This document shows positions 42,818 through 51,242 of a stretch of 64,000 nt of DNA, piece after piece (positions within the stretch are counted from its first letter, which is position 1; every line of letters starts with the position of its first letter). This DNA comes from Chitinibacter fontanus. GTDB taxonomy: Bacteria; Pseudomonadota; Gammaproteobacteria; Burkholderiales; Chitinibacteraceae. The translations under genes and the position numbers were made by a program. The DNA lies in NCBI RefSeq assembly GCF_013423785.1, contig NZ_CP058952.1:1887665-1951664 (forward strand), read 5' to 3'. The notes under the pieces were generated by a model. The model was not told where the DNA came from and ran no database searches. It worked only from the letters and a program-made list of their open reading frames with translations.

Positions 42818-43390
42818 ATGCGCGTGGCGCTATTGATGTTGATGCTAGTGAGCGCATTGTCTTTCGCAGAAGAAATGGCGCCTAAGAATGCAACGGGATC
42901 GGGAGACGGGGTAGGGATCGTCAAATCATGGCTCAATGGTGAGCGGCCAGTGCCGGTTGAAAGCGAATTTGTGACGCCAAAAATCAGTGCTTTGCAGCAA
43001 TGGGCAGATTTTAATGTGCCACAAGCAGGGGCAAAGACCCAGTTCCAGTTGGCATTGGATAGCATTACCGTGGGGCCTGATGAAATCGTGCGCTATGTTG
43101 TAGCCGTTAAGCCTAAAGCCGGCAATGTGACCACGCTGGTTTTTGAAGGTATTGATTGCGCCTCAAATCAATATCGTCGTTACGCAAATGCCACCAGCAA
43201 AGATGCCGAATGGCGACAAAGCAATAAAAAAGAATGGCAACTGATCAGCAAAAACGGCCATAACGCTTGGCAAGGTTATTTGGCTGATGATTTCTGCCGT
43301 TTCAGTGCGCCATGGGCGGTTGAGACCATCAAGAAGTCATTTGGTGTGGCTAAGTTTATGGGTGATTGCGCCGTGTGTTCGGGGCAGTAA
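42818..43390 (+). CDS. CNP1-like secreted protein
   Basis: About 190 residues with a signal peptide (MRVALLMLMLVSALSFA). The mature protein has W-A-D-F-N-V-P, V-V-A-V-K-P-K-A-G-N-V-T-T-L-V-F-E-G-I-D-C and the cysteine-containing tail M-G-D-C-A-V-C, all features of the CNP1-like family of betaproteobacterial secreted proteins, whose function is unknown. The ATG at 42818 is preferred over an upstream in-frame start at 42782 because of the signal peptide. It follows the CDF gene by 46 bases. Confidence 0.78.
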   Translation: MRVALLMLMLVSALSFAEEMAPKNATGSGDGVGIVKSWLNGERPVPVESEFVTPKISALQQWADFNVPQAGAKTQFQLALDSITVGPDEIVRYVVAVKPKAGNVTTLVFEGIDCASNQYRRYANATSKDAEWRQSNKKEWQLISKNGHNAWQGYLADDFCRFSAPWAVETIKKSFGVAKFMGDCAVCSGQ

Positions 43391-43395
43391 ACCTT

Positions 43396-44838
43396 TTAGC
43401 CTTTGCGTTTTTGTTGTTGCAATTTTAGCCAGCCGATTGCTTGTGCAATCGGCTGTTGCCATTCATTGAAGCTCGTTTGTCGCGCAATTTGTAGCGACGT
43501 ATACCATGGGCTATCGTGGCGCAGTCCTTGCCAGCGCCAATCGGCATCAATTCGGCTCAGGAGCAGGCAGGGAATGCCTAGTGCGCCAGCGAGATGAATG
43601 GTGGCCGTGCAGCAGCTAATCACCAAATCCATATTTTTCAGATAAGCTGCGGTGTCGGCAAAATCGTGCCAGCCCGCGCTGTCGTCGCGTAGCCCTACGG
43701 GAGGGGTAATGCCAACTTGCAAGCTGCACCAAACAACCCCCGGCTGCGCCAGCAGAGGTGCTAATTGCGGCGTAGGAATGCTGCGCCAACGATTATCTGT
43801 TTGCTGAGGGTTGCCCTGCCAAGCCAAACCAACTTTAAACCCCGTGGGTAAACGCGCTTGCCATGTTGCCACATCATTGGCATCGGCGCAAAGATAGGCA
43901 TCGCCACATAGATTGTGTTCGGTAATTTTAAGGGCCGCCGCAAGGCTCATCAGCGGGATGTGATGGGTAAAGTCATTGTGATCATGCAACTCAGTGACGA
44001 TCTTGATGGCCGAGCCGAAACTTTGTTGCAGCAATCGGCTTAAGGCGCTAGGAACCAAGACGGTCACGGCATCAAAAATGCGGCGTAGTTGTGGCAAGAA
44101 GCGGGCAAATTGCAGCATATCGCCAAATCCTTGCTCGCCGATCACTAATAAATGTGCGCTCTGCGGCACTGTGTCGCCTGTCCAACGTGGCACGGGGGTG
44201 GCTGGGTAAGGGCGATTGAGCGCCTTCCAGCGAGCCTCGTACCCCTGCCAACCGCTGAGCCAATGCCCTTCATACAAGTCCAGCGTGCCAAGACTATATT
44301 TGGCCAAAGCATGTTCAGAGTTGGCTAGTAAAGCGGCTTGATAATAATGTCTTGCCTGTTCAATTTGGTTTTGCCGCCGATAGAGGCGGCCTAAATTATG
44401 CAGAGCATCCGCATGGTTGGGATTAAGTGCGAGCGCAGCAGCAAAATGCTGATGGGCAGGGGCAAATTGTCCCAAATTAGTGAGGATAGTTGCTAAGTTG
44501 TAGTGTGCTTCAATATGCGCCGGATTGGCATCCAGTGTGGCGCGATAATGCTCGGTCGCCGCGATTGGGTTTTGTTGAACCAGTGCAAGATTGCCCAAAT
44601 TATAGTGGGCATCCGCCCAATTAGGTTGCCAATGGAGTGCCTGTTCATATGCCACTCTGGCTTCGTCATAACGGCCTAATTGCTTAAGGATATTGCCATA
44701 ATTCAAATGCAATGCCGCTGCATCAGGCGCAAGCTGTAAGGCTTGAAACATCAGGGTTTGTGCTTTATCCCAGTCGGCGCGCTGTGCTGCGGCGCGGGCA
44801 AGTTGTGCAAGCTGAACTGGGTCTTTCACATTATTCAC
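43396..44838 (-). CDS. TPR protein with a C-terminal glycosyltransferase-9-like domain
   Basis: A 480-residue protein. Residues 1-200 are about six TPR units, with repeated L-N-Y-G-N-I, Y-N-L-G-N-L and L-H-N-L-G-R-L-Y. From about 210 onward a Rossmann-like region with I-G-E-Q-G-F-G-D, V-G-L-A-W-Q-G-N-P and L-A-G-A-L-G-I-P matches the family-9 glycosyltransferase/ADP-heptose transferase shape found fused to TPRs. It may modify a surface or flagellar component; the partner is not shown here. Confidence 0.82.
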   Translation of the reverse strand: MNNVKDPVQLAQLARAAAQRADWDKAQTLMFQALQLAPDAAALHLNYGNILKQLGRYDEARVAYEQALHWQPNWADAHYNLGNLALVQQNPIAATEHYRATLDANPAHIEAHYNLATILTNLGQFAPAHQHFAAALALNPNHADALHNLGRLYRRQNQIEQARHYYQAALLANSEHALAKYSLGTLDLYEGHWLSGWQGYEARWKALNRPYPATPVPRWTGDTVPQSAHLLVIGEQGFGDMLQFARFLPQLRRIFDAVTVLVPSALSRLLQQSFGSAIKIVTELHDHNDFTHHIPLMSLAAALKITEHNLCGDAYLCADANDVATWQARLPTGFKVGLAWQGNPQQTDNRWRSIPTPQLAPLLAQPGVVWCSLQVGITPPVGLRDDSAGWHDFADTAAYLKNMDLVISCCTATIHLAGALGIPCLLLSRIDADWRWQGLRHDSPWYTSLQIARQTSFNEWQQPIAQAIGWLKLQQQKRKG

Positions 44839-44890
44839 CTATGTATTTGCTTGTGGGCCTTTTTATTTATTGGCTCTAGGCATATACCCT

Positions 44891-46012
44891 TTAGGAAATG
44901 ACTAGGTTGTCACGGTGGATGAGTTCGGCCTCGTCAATGTAACCCAAGATCGCCTCAATCTGACCGGTAGGGTGACGCAGAATGCGGCTGGTTTCTTGCG
45001 AACTATAGTTGATTAAACCTCTGGCAATCTCTACCCCGTTGCCATCGATACAGCTCACCACTTCCCCGCGTAAAAACTCACCTTCGACCGCGCTAACACC
45101 AATTGGCAAGAGACTTGAGCCACCTTGCTTGAGTGCGCGTACGGCACCAGCATCCAGTGTCACGCGCCCTTTCAGTTGCAAATGATCGGCAATCCATTGT
45201 TTTTTGGCATGCAGCGGTGTGGTGTGCGCAGTGAGCTGGGTGCCAATCGCTTCGCCAGCCGCCAAGCGGGTGAGTACATCAGTTTCGCGGCCACACGCAA
45301 TGATGGTGGCCGCACCGCTGCGCGCTGCGCGTTTGGCTGCGATGATTTTGGTGTACATGCCGCCGGTACCGACGCTAGAGCCAGCGCCGCCGGCCATCGC
45401 TTCCAACGCTTCATCGCCTGCAGTGGCAAAGCGCACCAATGTGGCGTCGGGGTTGCTGCGCGGATCGGCTGTGTAGAGACCAGTCTGATCGGTCAGGATG
45501 ACCAGCGCATCGCCCTCGATTAAGTTGGTGACCAAGGCGCCGAGGGTGTCGTTGTCACCAAATTTGATTTCGGCGGTAACGACGGTGTCGTTTTCATTGA
45601 TGATCGGAATCACGCCTAGCTGCAATAGTGTCAATAAGGTTGACCTTGCATTCAGATAGCGGGTGCGATCAGATAAATCTTCATGGGTTAGCAGCACTTG
45701 GGCGCAGGTCAGGCCGTATTCCTGAAATGCCGCTTCATAGGCGCGACACAGCCCCATCTGGCCTACCGCAGCGGCGGCTTGTTTTTCGTGTACCGCACTC
45801 GGTTTGCTACTCCAACCCAGACGCGCTACACCTTCGGCGATTGCCCCACTCGAAACCAACACGACCTGTTTCCCTTGCCGTGCCAGCTCGGCAATTTCCT
45901 TGGCCCAGCGGCTCAGAGCGGTGTGATCCAATCCTTTGCCATCATTTGTGACAAGGCTGGAGCCAACTTTGATGACAAGACGTTGGGCGCTGGGTAAAAC
46001 GGTGCTGGTCAT
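44891..46012 (-). CDS. proB: glutamate 5-kinase
   Basis: About 373 residues. [10 protein letters not shown] binds [20 protein letters not shown] and G-T-G-G-M-Y-T-K complete the kinase, and a PUA domain occupies the last 100 residues. The enzyme makes glutamyl-5-phosphate, the first step to proline. Length matches E. coli ProB. An open frame extends upstream to 46162, but the ATG at 46012 fits the family start. proA is not adjacent. Confidence 0.92.
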   Translation of the reverse strand: MTSTVLPSAQRLVIKVGSSLVTNDGKGLDHTALSRWAKEIAELARQGKQVVLVSSGAIAEGVARLGWSSKPSAVHEKQAAAAVGQMGLCRAYEAAFQEYGLTCAQVLLTHEDLSDRTRYLNARSTLLTLLQLGVIPIINENDTVVTAEIKFGDNDTLGALVTNLIEGDALVILTDQTGLYTADPRSNPDATLVRFATAGDEALEAMAGGAGSSVGTGGMYTKIIAAKRAARSGAATIIACGRETDVLTRLAAGEAIGTQLTAHTTPLHAKKQWIADHLQLKGRVTLDAGAVRALKQGGSSLLPIGVSAVEGEFLRGEVVSCIDGNGVEIARGLINYSSQETSRILRHPTGQIEAILGYIDEAELIHRDNLVIS

Positions 46013-46201
46013 GATGAGTAATTCCGACAATGATGCGCTGATTATACCGTGACAAATCGTCCGTAAGCCGAGCGAGGCGGTTTGGCAGGTGGGAAAATTT
46101 GTATCAGCGCAAATTGTAGATGATTTAATGCAACTGCCGCTGTGATGAGCAGCCAAGAGCACGTCGCTGGCGATTGAGCCTGTTAAACTATTGCGCTTTC
46201 A

Positions 46202-46771
46202 ATGAGTTTGATTTCGCATATGTCATTGCTTGAAATAATTGGTTTTGTGCTGACTTTAGTGGCGATTGCGCTGGCTGCGCGTGCACACGTGTTGACTTGG
46301 CCGTTGCAATTGTTGGCCAGCCTGCTGTATGTATGGTTGTTCGCCAAATTTAATCTGTTTGGTGAGGCAACTTTGCAGGCAGTCTATGCGGTGTTGGCGG
46401 TGTATGGCTGGTGGCAGTGGCGTAGTAACCAAGGACAAGCAGATTTACCTATTCGTCGTTTGAGTCGAAATGAGTGGCTGGTGCTGAACGCGGTTGGCAT
46501 AGTGGCTACCGTTGCTGTTTCAAGCCTGCAAATTCATTTTCTGCCTACCGATGTGCCGGTGCTTGACTCCGCAATTTTTGTGTTTGGCTTGCTGGCACAA
46601 TGGATGCAGGCCAAAAAGCGGATTGAGAACTGGCCATACTGGATCGTACTTAATCTACTAGCGAGTGGGGTATATCTGTATAAAACGCTGTATATCACCG
46701 CCGTGTTGTATGTTTTGTTAACGCTGTTGGCTGTTTGGGGTTGGCATCGCTGGCACAAGGCTCTGGCATGA
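46202..46771 (+). CDS. pnuC: nicotinamide riboside transporter PnuC
   Basis: A 189-residue protein with about seven helices. L-A-S-L-L-Y-V-W-L-F-A-K-F-N-L-F-G-E, Y-G-W-W-Q-W and W-P-Y-W-I-V-L-N are PnuC signatures (the W-x-x-W and N-rich regions form the substrate pore). It imports nicotinamide riboside. The gene overlaps the kinase by 4 bases (ATGA), so import and phosphorylation are coupled. A second ATG at 46220 is possible. Confidence 0.9.
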   Translation: MSLISHMSLLEIIGFVLTLVAIALAARAHVLTWPLQLLASLLYVWLFAKFNLFGEATLQAVYAVLAVYGWWQWRSNQGQADLPIRRLSRNEWLVLNAVGIVATVAVSSLQIHFLPTDVPVLDSAIFVFGLLAQWMQAKKRIENWPYWIVLNLLASGVYLYKTLYITAVLYVLLTLLAVWGWHRWHKALA

Positions 46772-47286
46772 CTTACCGTATTGCGATTGTGGGCCCTGAA
46801 TCGTGTGGCAAAACTAGTCTAGCCCGCGAGTTAGCTCAAGAGTTAAACGCGCCATGGGTACCGGAGTTTTCTCGCTCTTGGTTTGCCGCCCAGCGCCGCA
46901 CCACATATAGCATGGACGATATTATTGCCATCGCTTACGGCCAGCTGGAGCTGGAAAACCAGTTGGCAGCTGGTGCACAGTGGCTAGTGTGCGATACCAG
47001 CGTGCTAGTTTGTCTGATTTGGGCGCAGGTTCGATTTGGCGAATGTCCGTCCGAGCTGGCGCAATTGTGGCGCCCGCAAGATTATGTGCTTCATTTACTG
47101 ACTGCGGCCGATCTGCCTTGGCAGCCTGATCCTTTGCGCGAAAACCCGTTAGACCGGGAGGCCTTATTTGCGCGTTATCACGCAGCATTGATGCAGCAAT
47201 CGGTGGTGTCAACGCTTGTGCACGGCCTTGGCTCTGCACGTCTAGGTTGTGCATTACAAGCAGTGAATAAGTTAAATTGTGCTTAG
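46768..47286 (+). CDS. NadR-type ribosylnicotinamide kinase
   Basis: About 172 residues with a Walker A loop (V-G-P-E-S-C-G-K-T-S-L) and the P-E-F-S-R segment of the NadR kinase domain; D-T-S-V-L-V supplies Walker B. Only the kinase part of NadR is present: the helix-turn-helix and adenylyltransferase parts are missing. It follows pnuC directly, so the pair brings in and phosphorylates nicotinamide riboside for NAD synthesis. Confidence 0.88.
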   Translation: MTYRIAIVGPESCGKTSLARELAQELNAPWVPEFSRSWFAAQRRTTYSMDDIIAIAYGQLELENQLAAGAQWLVCDTSVLVCLIWAQVRFGECPSELAQLWRPQDYVLHLLTAADLPWQPDPLRENPLDREALFARYHAALMQQSVVSTLVHGLGSARLGCALQAVNKLNCA

Positions 47287-47293
47287 ATTGTTT

Positions 47294-47342
47294 GGGTATC
47301 TGCTTCAATCTATTGAACAGAATGATTTGAAGGCAGATACCC
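47294..47342. repeat. dispersed GGTAT hairpin element, copy d
   Basis: GGGTATCTGC pairs with GCAGATACCC at the ends, and TTCAA with TTGAA further in. It lies between the converging kinase and metY genes and may also end their transcripts. Confidence 0.6.
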
Positions 47343-47349
47343 TATCTAT

Positions 47350-48621
47350 TTACGCCTTAGCTAGCGCCTGATCCAGATCCGCCAAAATGTCATCGATGTG
47401 CTCAATGCCAATAGACAGGCGCACCATATCTTCTGAAACTCCCGCTTTTTTCAGTTCATCTGGTGAGAGCTGACGATGCGTGGTGCTGGCTGGGTGGCAA
47501 GCCAATGATTTGGCGTCGCCAATATTGACCAGCCGGGTGATCAATTGCAGCGCGTCTTGGAAACGTGCACCGGCCTCGCGGCCGCCTTTTACGCCAAAGG
47601 TCAACAAGCCTGACGCTTTGCCACCGAAGTACTTGTCCACCAAGGCCTTGCTTGGATGCCCCGCTTGGCCAGCGTAATTCACCCATTCCACTTTCGGGTG
47701 TGCAGCGAGGAAATCGGCTACTTTCAGCGCGTTTTCGACATGGCGATCCATGCGCAGCGCCAGTGTTTCCAGCCCCTGCAAGATCAGGAAAGAGTTAAAT
47801 GGCGAGATTGCCGCACCCATATTGCGCAGCGGTACGGTGCGCGCGCGGCCAATAAAGGCGGCGGGGCCGAGTGCCTCGGTGTAGATCACGCCGTGGTAGC
47901 TCACCTCTGGCTCGTTCAGACGACGGAAACGTGCTCTGTGCTCCGCCCACGGGAATTTACCGCTATCGACAATAATGCCGCCAATGCTGGTGCCGTGGCC
48001 GCCCATGTATTTGGTCAGGCTATGCACGACGATGTCTGCACCATGCTCGATAGGGCGGGTGAGGTAGGGAGTGGGGACGGTATTGTCGACGATCAACGGT
48101 ACGCCACCAGCATGGGCGACGGCGGCAAACGCAGCAAAGTCGACGACGTTGCCCAATGGATTACCGATCGATTCGCAGTAGATTGCTTTGGTCTTTTCGT
48201 CGATCAGCGCAGCAGCGGCTTGCGGGTCGTTGGCATCGACGAATTTAACGCTAATGCCGTACTGCGGCAGCGTATGGGCAAATAGATTGTAGGTGCCGCC
48301 ATACAGCGCGCTGGTGGCAATGATATTGTCGCCCGCTTCGGCGATAGTGAGGATCGCATAGGTAATCGCCGCTTGCCCCGAGGCCAGCGCCAGTGCACCA
48401 ATCCCACCTTCTAGTGCGGCCACCCGTTGTTCCAGTACATCGGTGGTTGGGTTCATGATGCGGGTGTAGATATTGCCTTTGACCTTCAGATCAAACAGAT
48501 CAGCACCATGCTGAGTGTCATCAAAGGCATAGCTGGTGGTCTGATAGATTGGCACCGCTACCGCTTTGGTGGTCGGGTCGGGGCTGTAACCAGCATGAAT
48601 GGCGAGCGTGTCGAATTTCAT
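47350..48621 (-). CDS. metY: O-acetylhomoserine sulfhydrylase
   Basis: A 423-residue PLP enzyme of the Cys/Met metabolism family. T-L-A-I-H-A-G-Y at the start, Y-T-R-I-M-N-P-T, and [11 protein letters not shown] with the Schiff-base lysine mark O-acetylhomoserine aminocarboxypropyltransferase. It makes homocysteine from O-acetylhomoserine and sulfide. No SAM riboswitch could be recognised in 48622-48758. It converges with the NAD kinase gene. Confidence 0.88.
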   Translation of the reverse strand: MKFDTLAIHAGYSPDPTTKAVAVPIYQTTSYAFDDTQHGADLFDLKVKGNIYTRIMNPTTDVLEQRVAALEGGIGALALASGQAAITYAILTIAEAGDNIIATSALYGGTYNLFAHTLPQYGISVKFVDANDPQAAAALIDEKTKAIYCESIGNPLGNVVDFAAFAAVAHAGGVPLIVDNTVPTPYLTRPIEHGADIVVHSLTKYMGGHGTSIGGIIVDSGKFPWAEHRARFRRLNEPEVSYHGVIYTEALGPAAFIGRARTVPLRNMGAAISPFNSFLILQGLETLALRMDRHVENALKVADFLAAHPKVEWVNYAGQAGHPSKALVDKYFGGKASGLLTFGVKGGREAGARFQDALQLITRLVNIGDAKSLACHPASTTHRQLSPDELKKAGVSEDMVRLSIGIEHIDDILADLDQALAKA

Positions 48622-48758
48622 TGCTAAAGTCCTTGGGATGATAAGAGCCCAAGTAATGTAGCACTGCTGGTTTTTCCCGATAAGTGATTGATTGATCTAA
48701 ACTTGGTGCTGCTTGATCTAAGACAATTGCATAGGTGTTTTGATCGCCATCAGTGATA

Positions 48759-49919
48759 TTACGGTGCCACTGTGATGGCCCCATCGGGGAGTGGCTCAAG
48801 CCGTAAATTGCCTTTACGTTGCTGTAGTTTTTCTTCCGCGCGTTGCAATAGCGCTTCAAATTGGTTGCCGTGGCGGCCATATTTCACTAACGATAACGTC
48901 ACTGACACATGAAAACTGTGATCGCCGTGTTCGATTGTGAGTGCTTGTAGTGCCATTTCGATTTCTACAGCCAAGGTGCGTAGAGTGTGTGAATCTTTGT
49001 CAGTGAAAATGACGCAAAATTCTTCGCCCGCAACTCGTCCGATCAGAGCGTCCTCACCTGCGATTTCGCGCATTTTCTTGGCACACTTTTTCAAAGCCAC
49101 ATCGCCAGCGCCATAGCCATAGCGTTGGTTCACAATTCGGAACTGATCAATATCGATCAGCATCAGCCCCAGCGAGCTTTGGTGTTTGCGGGCACGATGC
49201 AATTCGCGTCCTGCATGTTCTTCCATGCCGCGCCGATTGAGTAAACCAGTTAGCGCGTCATAGCGTACCAGCTTGCTCAGGCGGGTATACAGACGATGCG
49301 AAATCATTAATTGATAGCTGTATGGCAAGATCAGCCCAATCAGGCAGGCCAATGAGGCCAGAATGGCACTGGTTTGTATGTCGCTAGCAGCCCCAATTAT
49401 GCAACTAAAACCCGCTAGTAATAGCACTACAGCCAGTGAATGAGTCGTGCCAACTAGTAGCCAGCGTGGAAAGCTCCAGTCTTCATCATTGCTTGGCAAG
49501 AATGCTTCGCGGCCAATTTGAAACGCCAGCGGCGCGAGCAATAGTGCTTGGGCTAAGGTGCTTTGTGATTCCGAAATGACTTGCAGCATGCTCATAGCCA
49601 TCACGATCAACCAGATTGGCAGTAATGCTGCCCACCACCCCAATACGGCAGGGCGAGCAAATGATCGGCGTGTGCCTGCTAGCAGGCCGAGTTGGCCAAG
49701 CAGTAATAGCAAAATAGCCACCCAGCTGATGAGGTTATTGCTAAGGAATTGATCCAATGCCCAAATTAGCCAGCCCGACTGATGAATGACGCCGCCAATT
49801 GCCAAGGTGGTGATGCCGCGTTCGCTATGATGGCCGCGTGCTAGATTGAGGTACATTCCTGCACCCAATAATGCACAAATCATGGCCGCGGCTGCGAGTG
49901 AGAATAAATCGTGTGACAT
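48759..49919 (-). CDS. membrane diguanylate cyclase with an AGEEF site
   Basis: About 386 residues. Eight or so hydrophobic helices fill the first 215 residues. A GGDEF domain follows: R-Y-D-A-L-T-G-L-L-N-R-R, L-M-L-I-D-I-D-Q-F, and the active-site loop R-V-A-G-E-E-F-C. The first Gly of the usual G-G-[DE]-E-F is Ala, a change also found in some working cyclases, so activity is possible. The N-terminal membrane part could sense a small molecule. Start ATG 49919; the frame continues upstream to 49967. Confidence 0.85.
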   Translation of the reverse strand: MSHDLFSLAAAAMICALLGAGMYLNLARGHHSERGITTLAIGGVIHQSGWLIWALDQFLSNNLISWVAILLLLLGQLGLLAGTRRSFARPAVLGWWAALLPIWLIVMAMSMLQVISESQSTLAQALLLAPLAFQIGREAFLPSNDEDWSFPRWLLVGTTHSLAVVLLLAGFSCIIGAASDIQTSAILASLACLIGLILPYSYQLMISHRLYTRLSKLVRYDALTGLLNRRGMEEHAGRELHRARKHQSSLGLMLIDIDQFRIVNQRYGYGAGDVALKKCAKKMREIAGEDALIGRVAGEEFCVIFTDKDSHTLRTLAVEIEMALQALTIEHGDHSFHVSVTLSLVKYGRHGNQFEALLQRAEEKLQQRKGNLRLEPLPDGAITVAP

Positions 49920-50102
49920 GTGTAAATAAGAACTTGCTGATGTAGGTATTTTCCCTAATGATCGCAATATGCCTTCAAGATTCGTCAGGGTAAAGTCAGA
50001 ACTGATGAGTGGTCATCAGAGTGTGATCGACGTCGCTGTGTTGCAACATCACTGAGCATCAGGATGAGACAAATTCATGCCAACGATCTCAGATTGCATA
50101 CG

Positions 50103-50108
50103 TATAAT
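50103..50108 (+). promoter_or_regulatory. -10 box of the PfkB kinase gene
   Basis: TATAAT at 50103 is a perfect -10 box, 25 bases before the ATG at 50134, with GGAG between. The -35 element is weak (TGCCAA around 50079). Confidence 0.4.
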
Positions 50109-50133
50109 TCAGAAATCTACTCGGAGAAAATGA

Positions 50134-51072
50134 ATGTCTGCTCTTATTTGCGGCTCAATGGCTTATGACACCATCATGGTGTTTCCTGATCACTTCAAAA
50201 AACACATCCTGCCGGAGCAAATCCATATTCTGTCTGTGTCATTTCTAGTGCCAGAAATGCGCCGCGAATTAGGTGGCTGTGCCGGGAATATTGCCTACAC
50301 CTTAAAAATGCTCGGCTCTGAGCCATTGATTATGGCTACGGTTGGTAAGGATTTTGGTGTTTACGCTACTTGGTTGGAGCAAATGCAAATCCGGCAGGAT
50401 TACATTACCGAGCAAGAAGGCTTTACCGGGCAATGCTTTATTACTACTGATCTGGATGATAACCAGATTACTGCGTTCCACCCCGGTGCAATGGGGGTGT
50501 CCCATGTAAATAGTGTGCTGGATGTGAAAGAGGCGCTCTCAATCGCGATTGTGTCACCCGATGGCAAGCAAGGGATGCAAGATCATAGCCGCCAACTGGC
50601 TCAGGCGGGAATCCCGTTTATTTTCGATCCGGGTCAAGGTATGCCGATGTTTAGCGGCGAAGAGTTGCTCGAAATTATCGATCTGGCAAGCTACTTGACC
50701 CTCAATGATTACGAAGCAGAAATGCTGTGCAAAGCCACAGGCCTAACTCTTGAGCAGTTGGCTACACGAGTAAAAGCATTGGTGGTGACCTTGGGTGCTG
50801 AAGGTGCCACCATTTATGCTGAGGGTAGCTGCTATGAAATTCCAGCGGTGCCAGCAACCGCAGTGCTCGATCCTACTGGTTGCGGCGATGCGTTCCGCGC
50901 AGGTTTGTTGCATGGCTTGATGCAAGGCTGGGATTGGCCAACGACGGGTCGTTTAGCGTCCCTGCTCGGTAGCATTAAAATTGCGCACCGCGGTGGGCAG
51001 AATCACAAATTCAACCTGGCCGAGTTAAACGCGCAGTATCAGGCCGCTTTTGGTCATGCGTTGCCTGCTTAA
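50134..51072 (+). CDS. PfkB-family sugar/adenosine kinase
   Basis: A 312-residue ribokinase-fold enzyme. L-G-G-C-A-G-N-I-A-Y-T-L contributes the substrate pocket, and D-P-T-G-C-G-D-A-F-R-A-G is the PfkB signature with the catalytic Asp. It is close to the adenosine-kinase-like subgroup of proteobacteria, but a sugar substrate cannot be excluded. The gene stands alone, with its own -10 box and a strong terminator. Confidence 0.87.
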   Translation: MSALICGSMAYDTIMVFPDHFKKHILPEQIHILSVSFLVPEMRRELGGCAGNIAYTLKMLGSEPLIMATVGKDFGVYATWLEQMQIRQDYITEQEGFTGQCFITTDLDDNQITAFHPGAMGVSHVNSVLDVKEALSIAIVSPDGKQGMQDHSRQLAQAGIPFIFDPGQGMPMFSGEELLEIIDLASYLTLNDYEAEMLCKATGLTLEQLATRVKALVVTLGAEGATIYAEGSCYEIPAVPATAVLDPTGCGDAFRAGLLHGLMQGWDWPTTGRLASLLGSIKIAHRGGQNHKFNLAELNAQYQAAFGHALPA

Positions 51073-51100
51073 GGGCGACGACTTAATAATAAGCATTGCT

Positions 51101-51124
51101 AAACCCGCTACGGCGGGTTTTTTT
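51101..51124 (+). terminator. terminator after the PfkB gene
   Basis: AAACCCGC and GCGGGTTT pair around TACG, with seven T at the end. Confidence 0.88.
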
Positions 51125-51148
51125 ATTAGTCATTACTTCGCCACTGAA

Positions 51149-51166
51149 CTGTCATTATTCTGACCT
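51149..51166 (+). promoter_or_regulatory. Pho-box-like site before the ExeM-type nuclease
   Basis: CTGTCAT at 51149 and CTGACCT at 51160 are 4 bases apart, as in the Pho box. A CTGTCAT also reads on the other strand, ending at 51176. No -10 element at the ideal spacing was found; TTTAAT at 51172 is closest. Confidence 0.5.
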
Positions 51167-51242
51167 GCGATTTTAATGACAGCCTTGTAAGGTGCTCGGC
51201 TCAGCATCGACTGAGTCAATAACAACATACAGGGATGATTAA

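Noticed and set aside
44850..44895. A seventh GGTAT hairpin element before proB
   Set aside because: Only the right arm (GCATATACCC) fits; no matching left arm was found.
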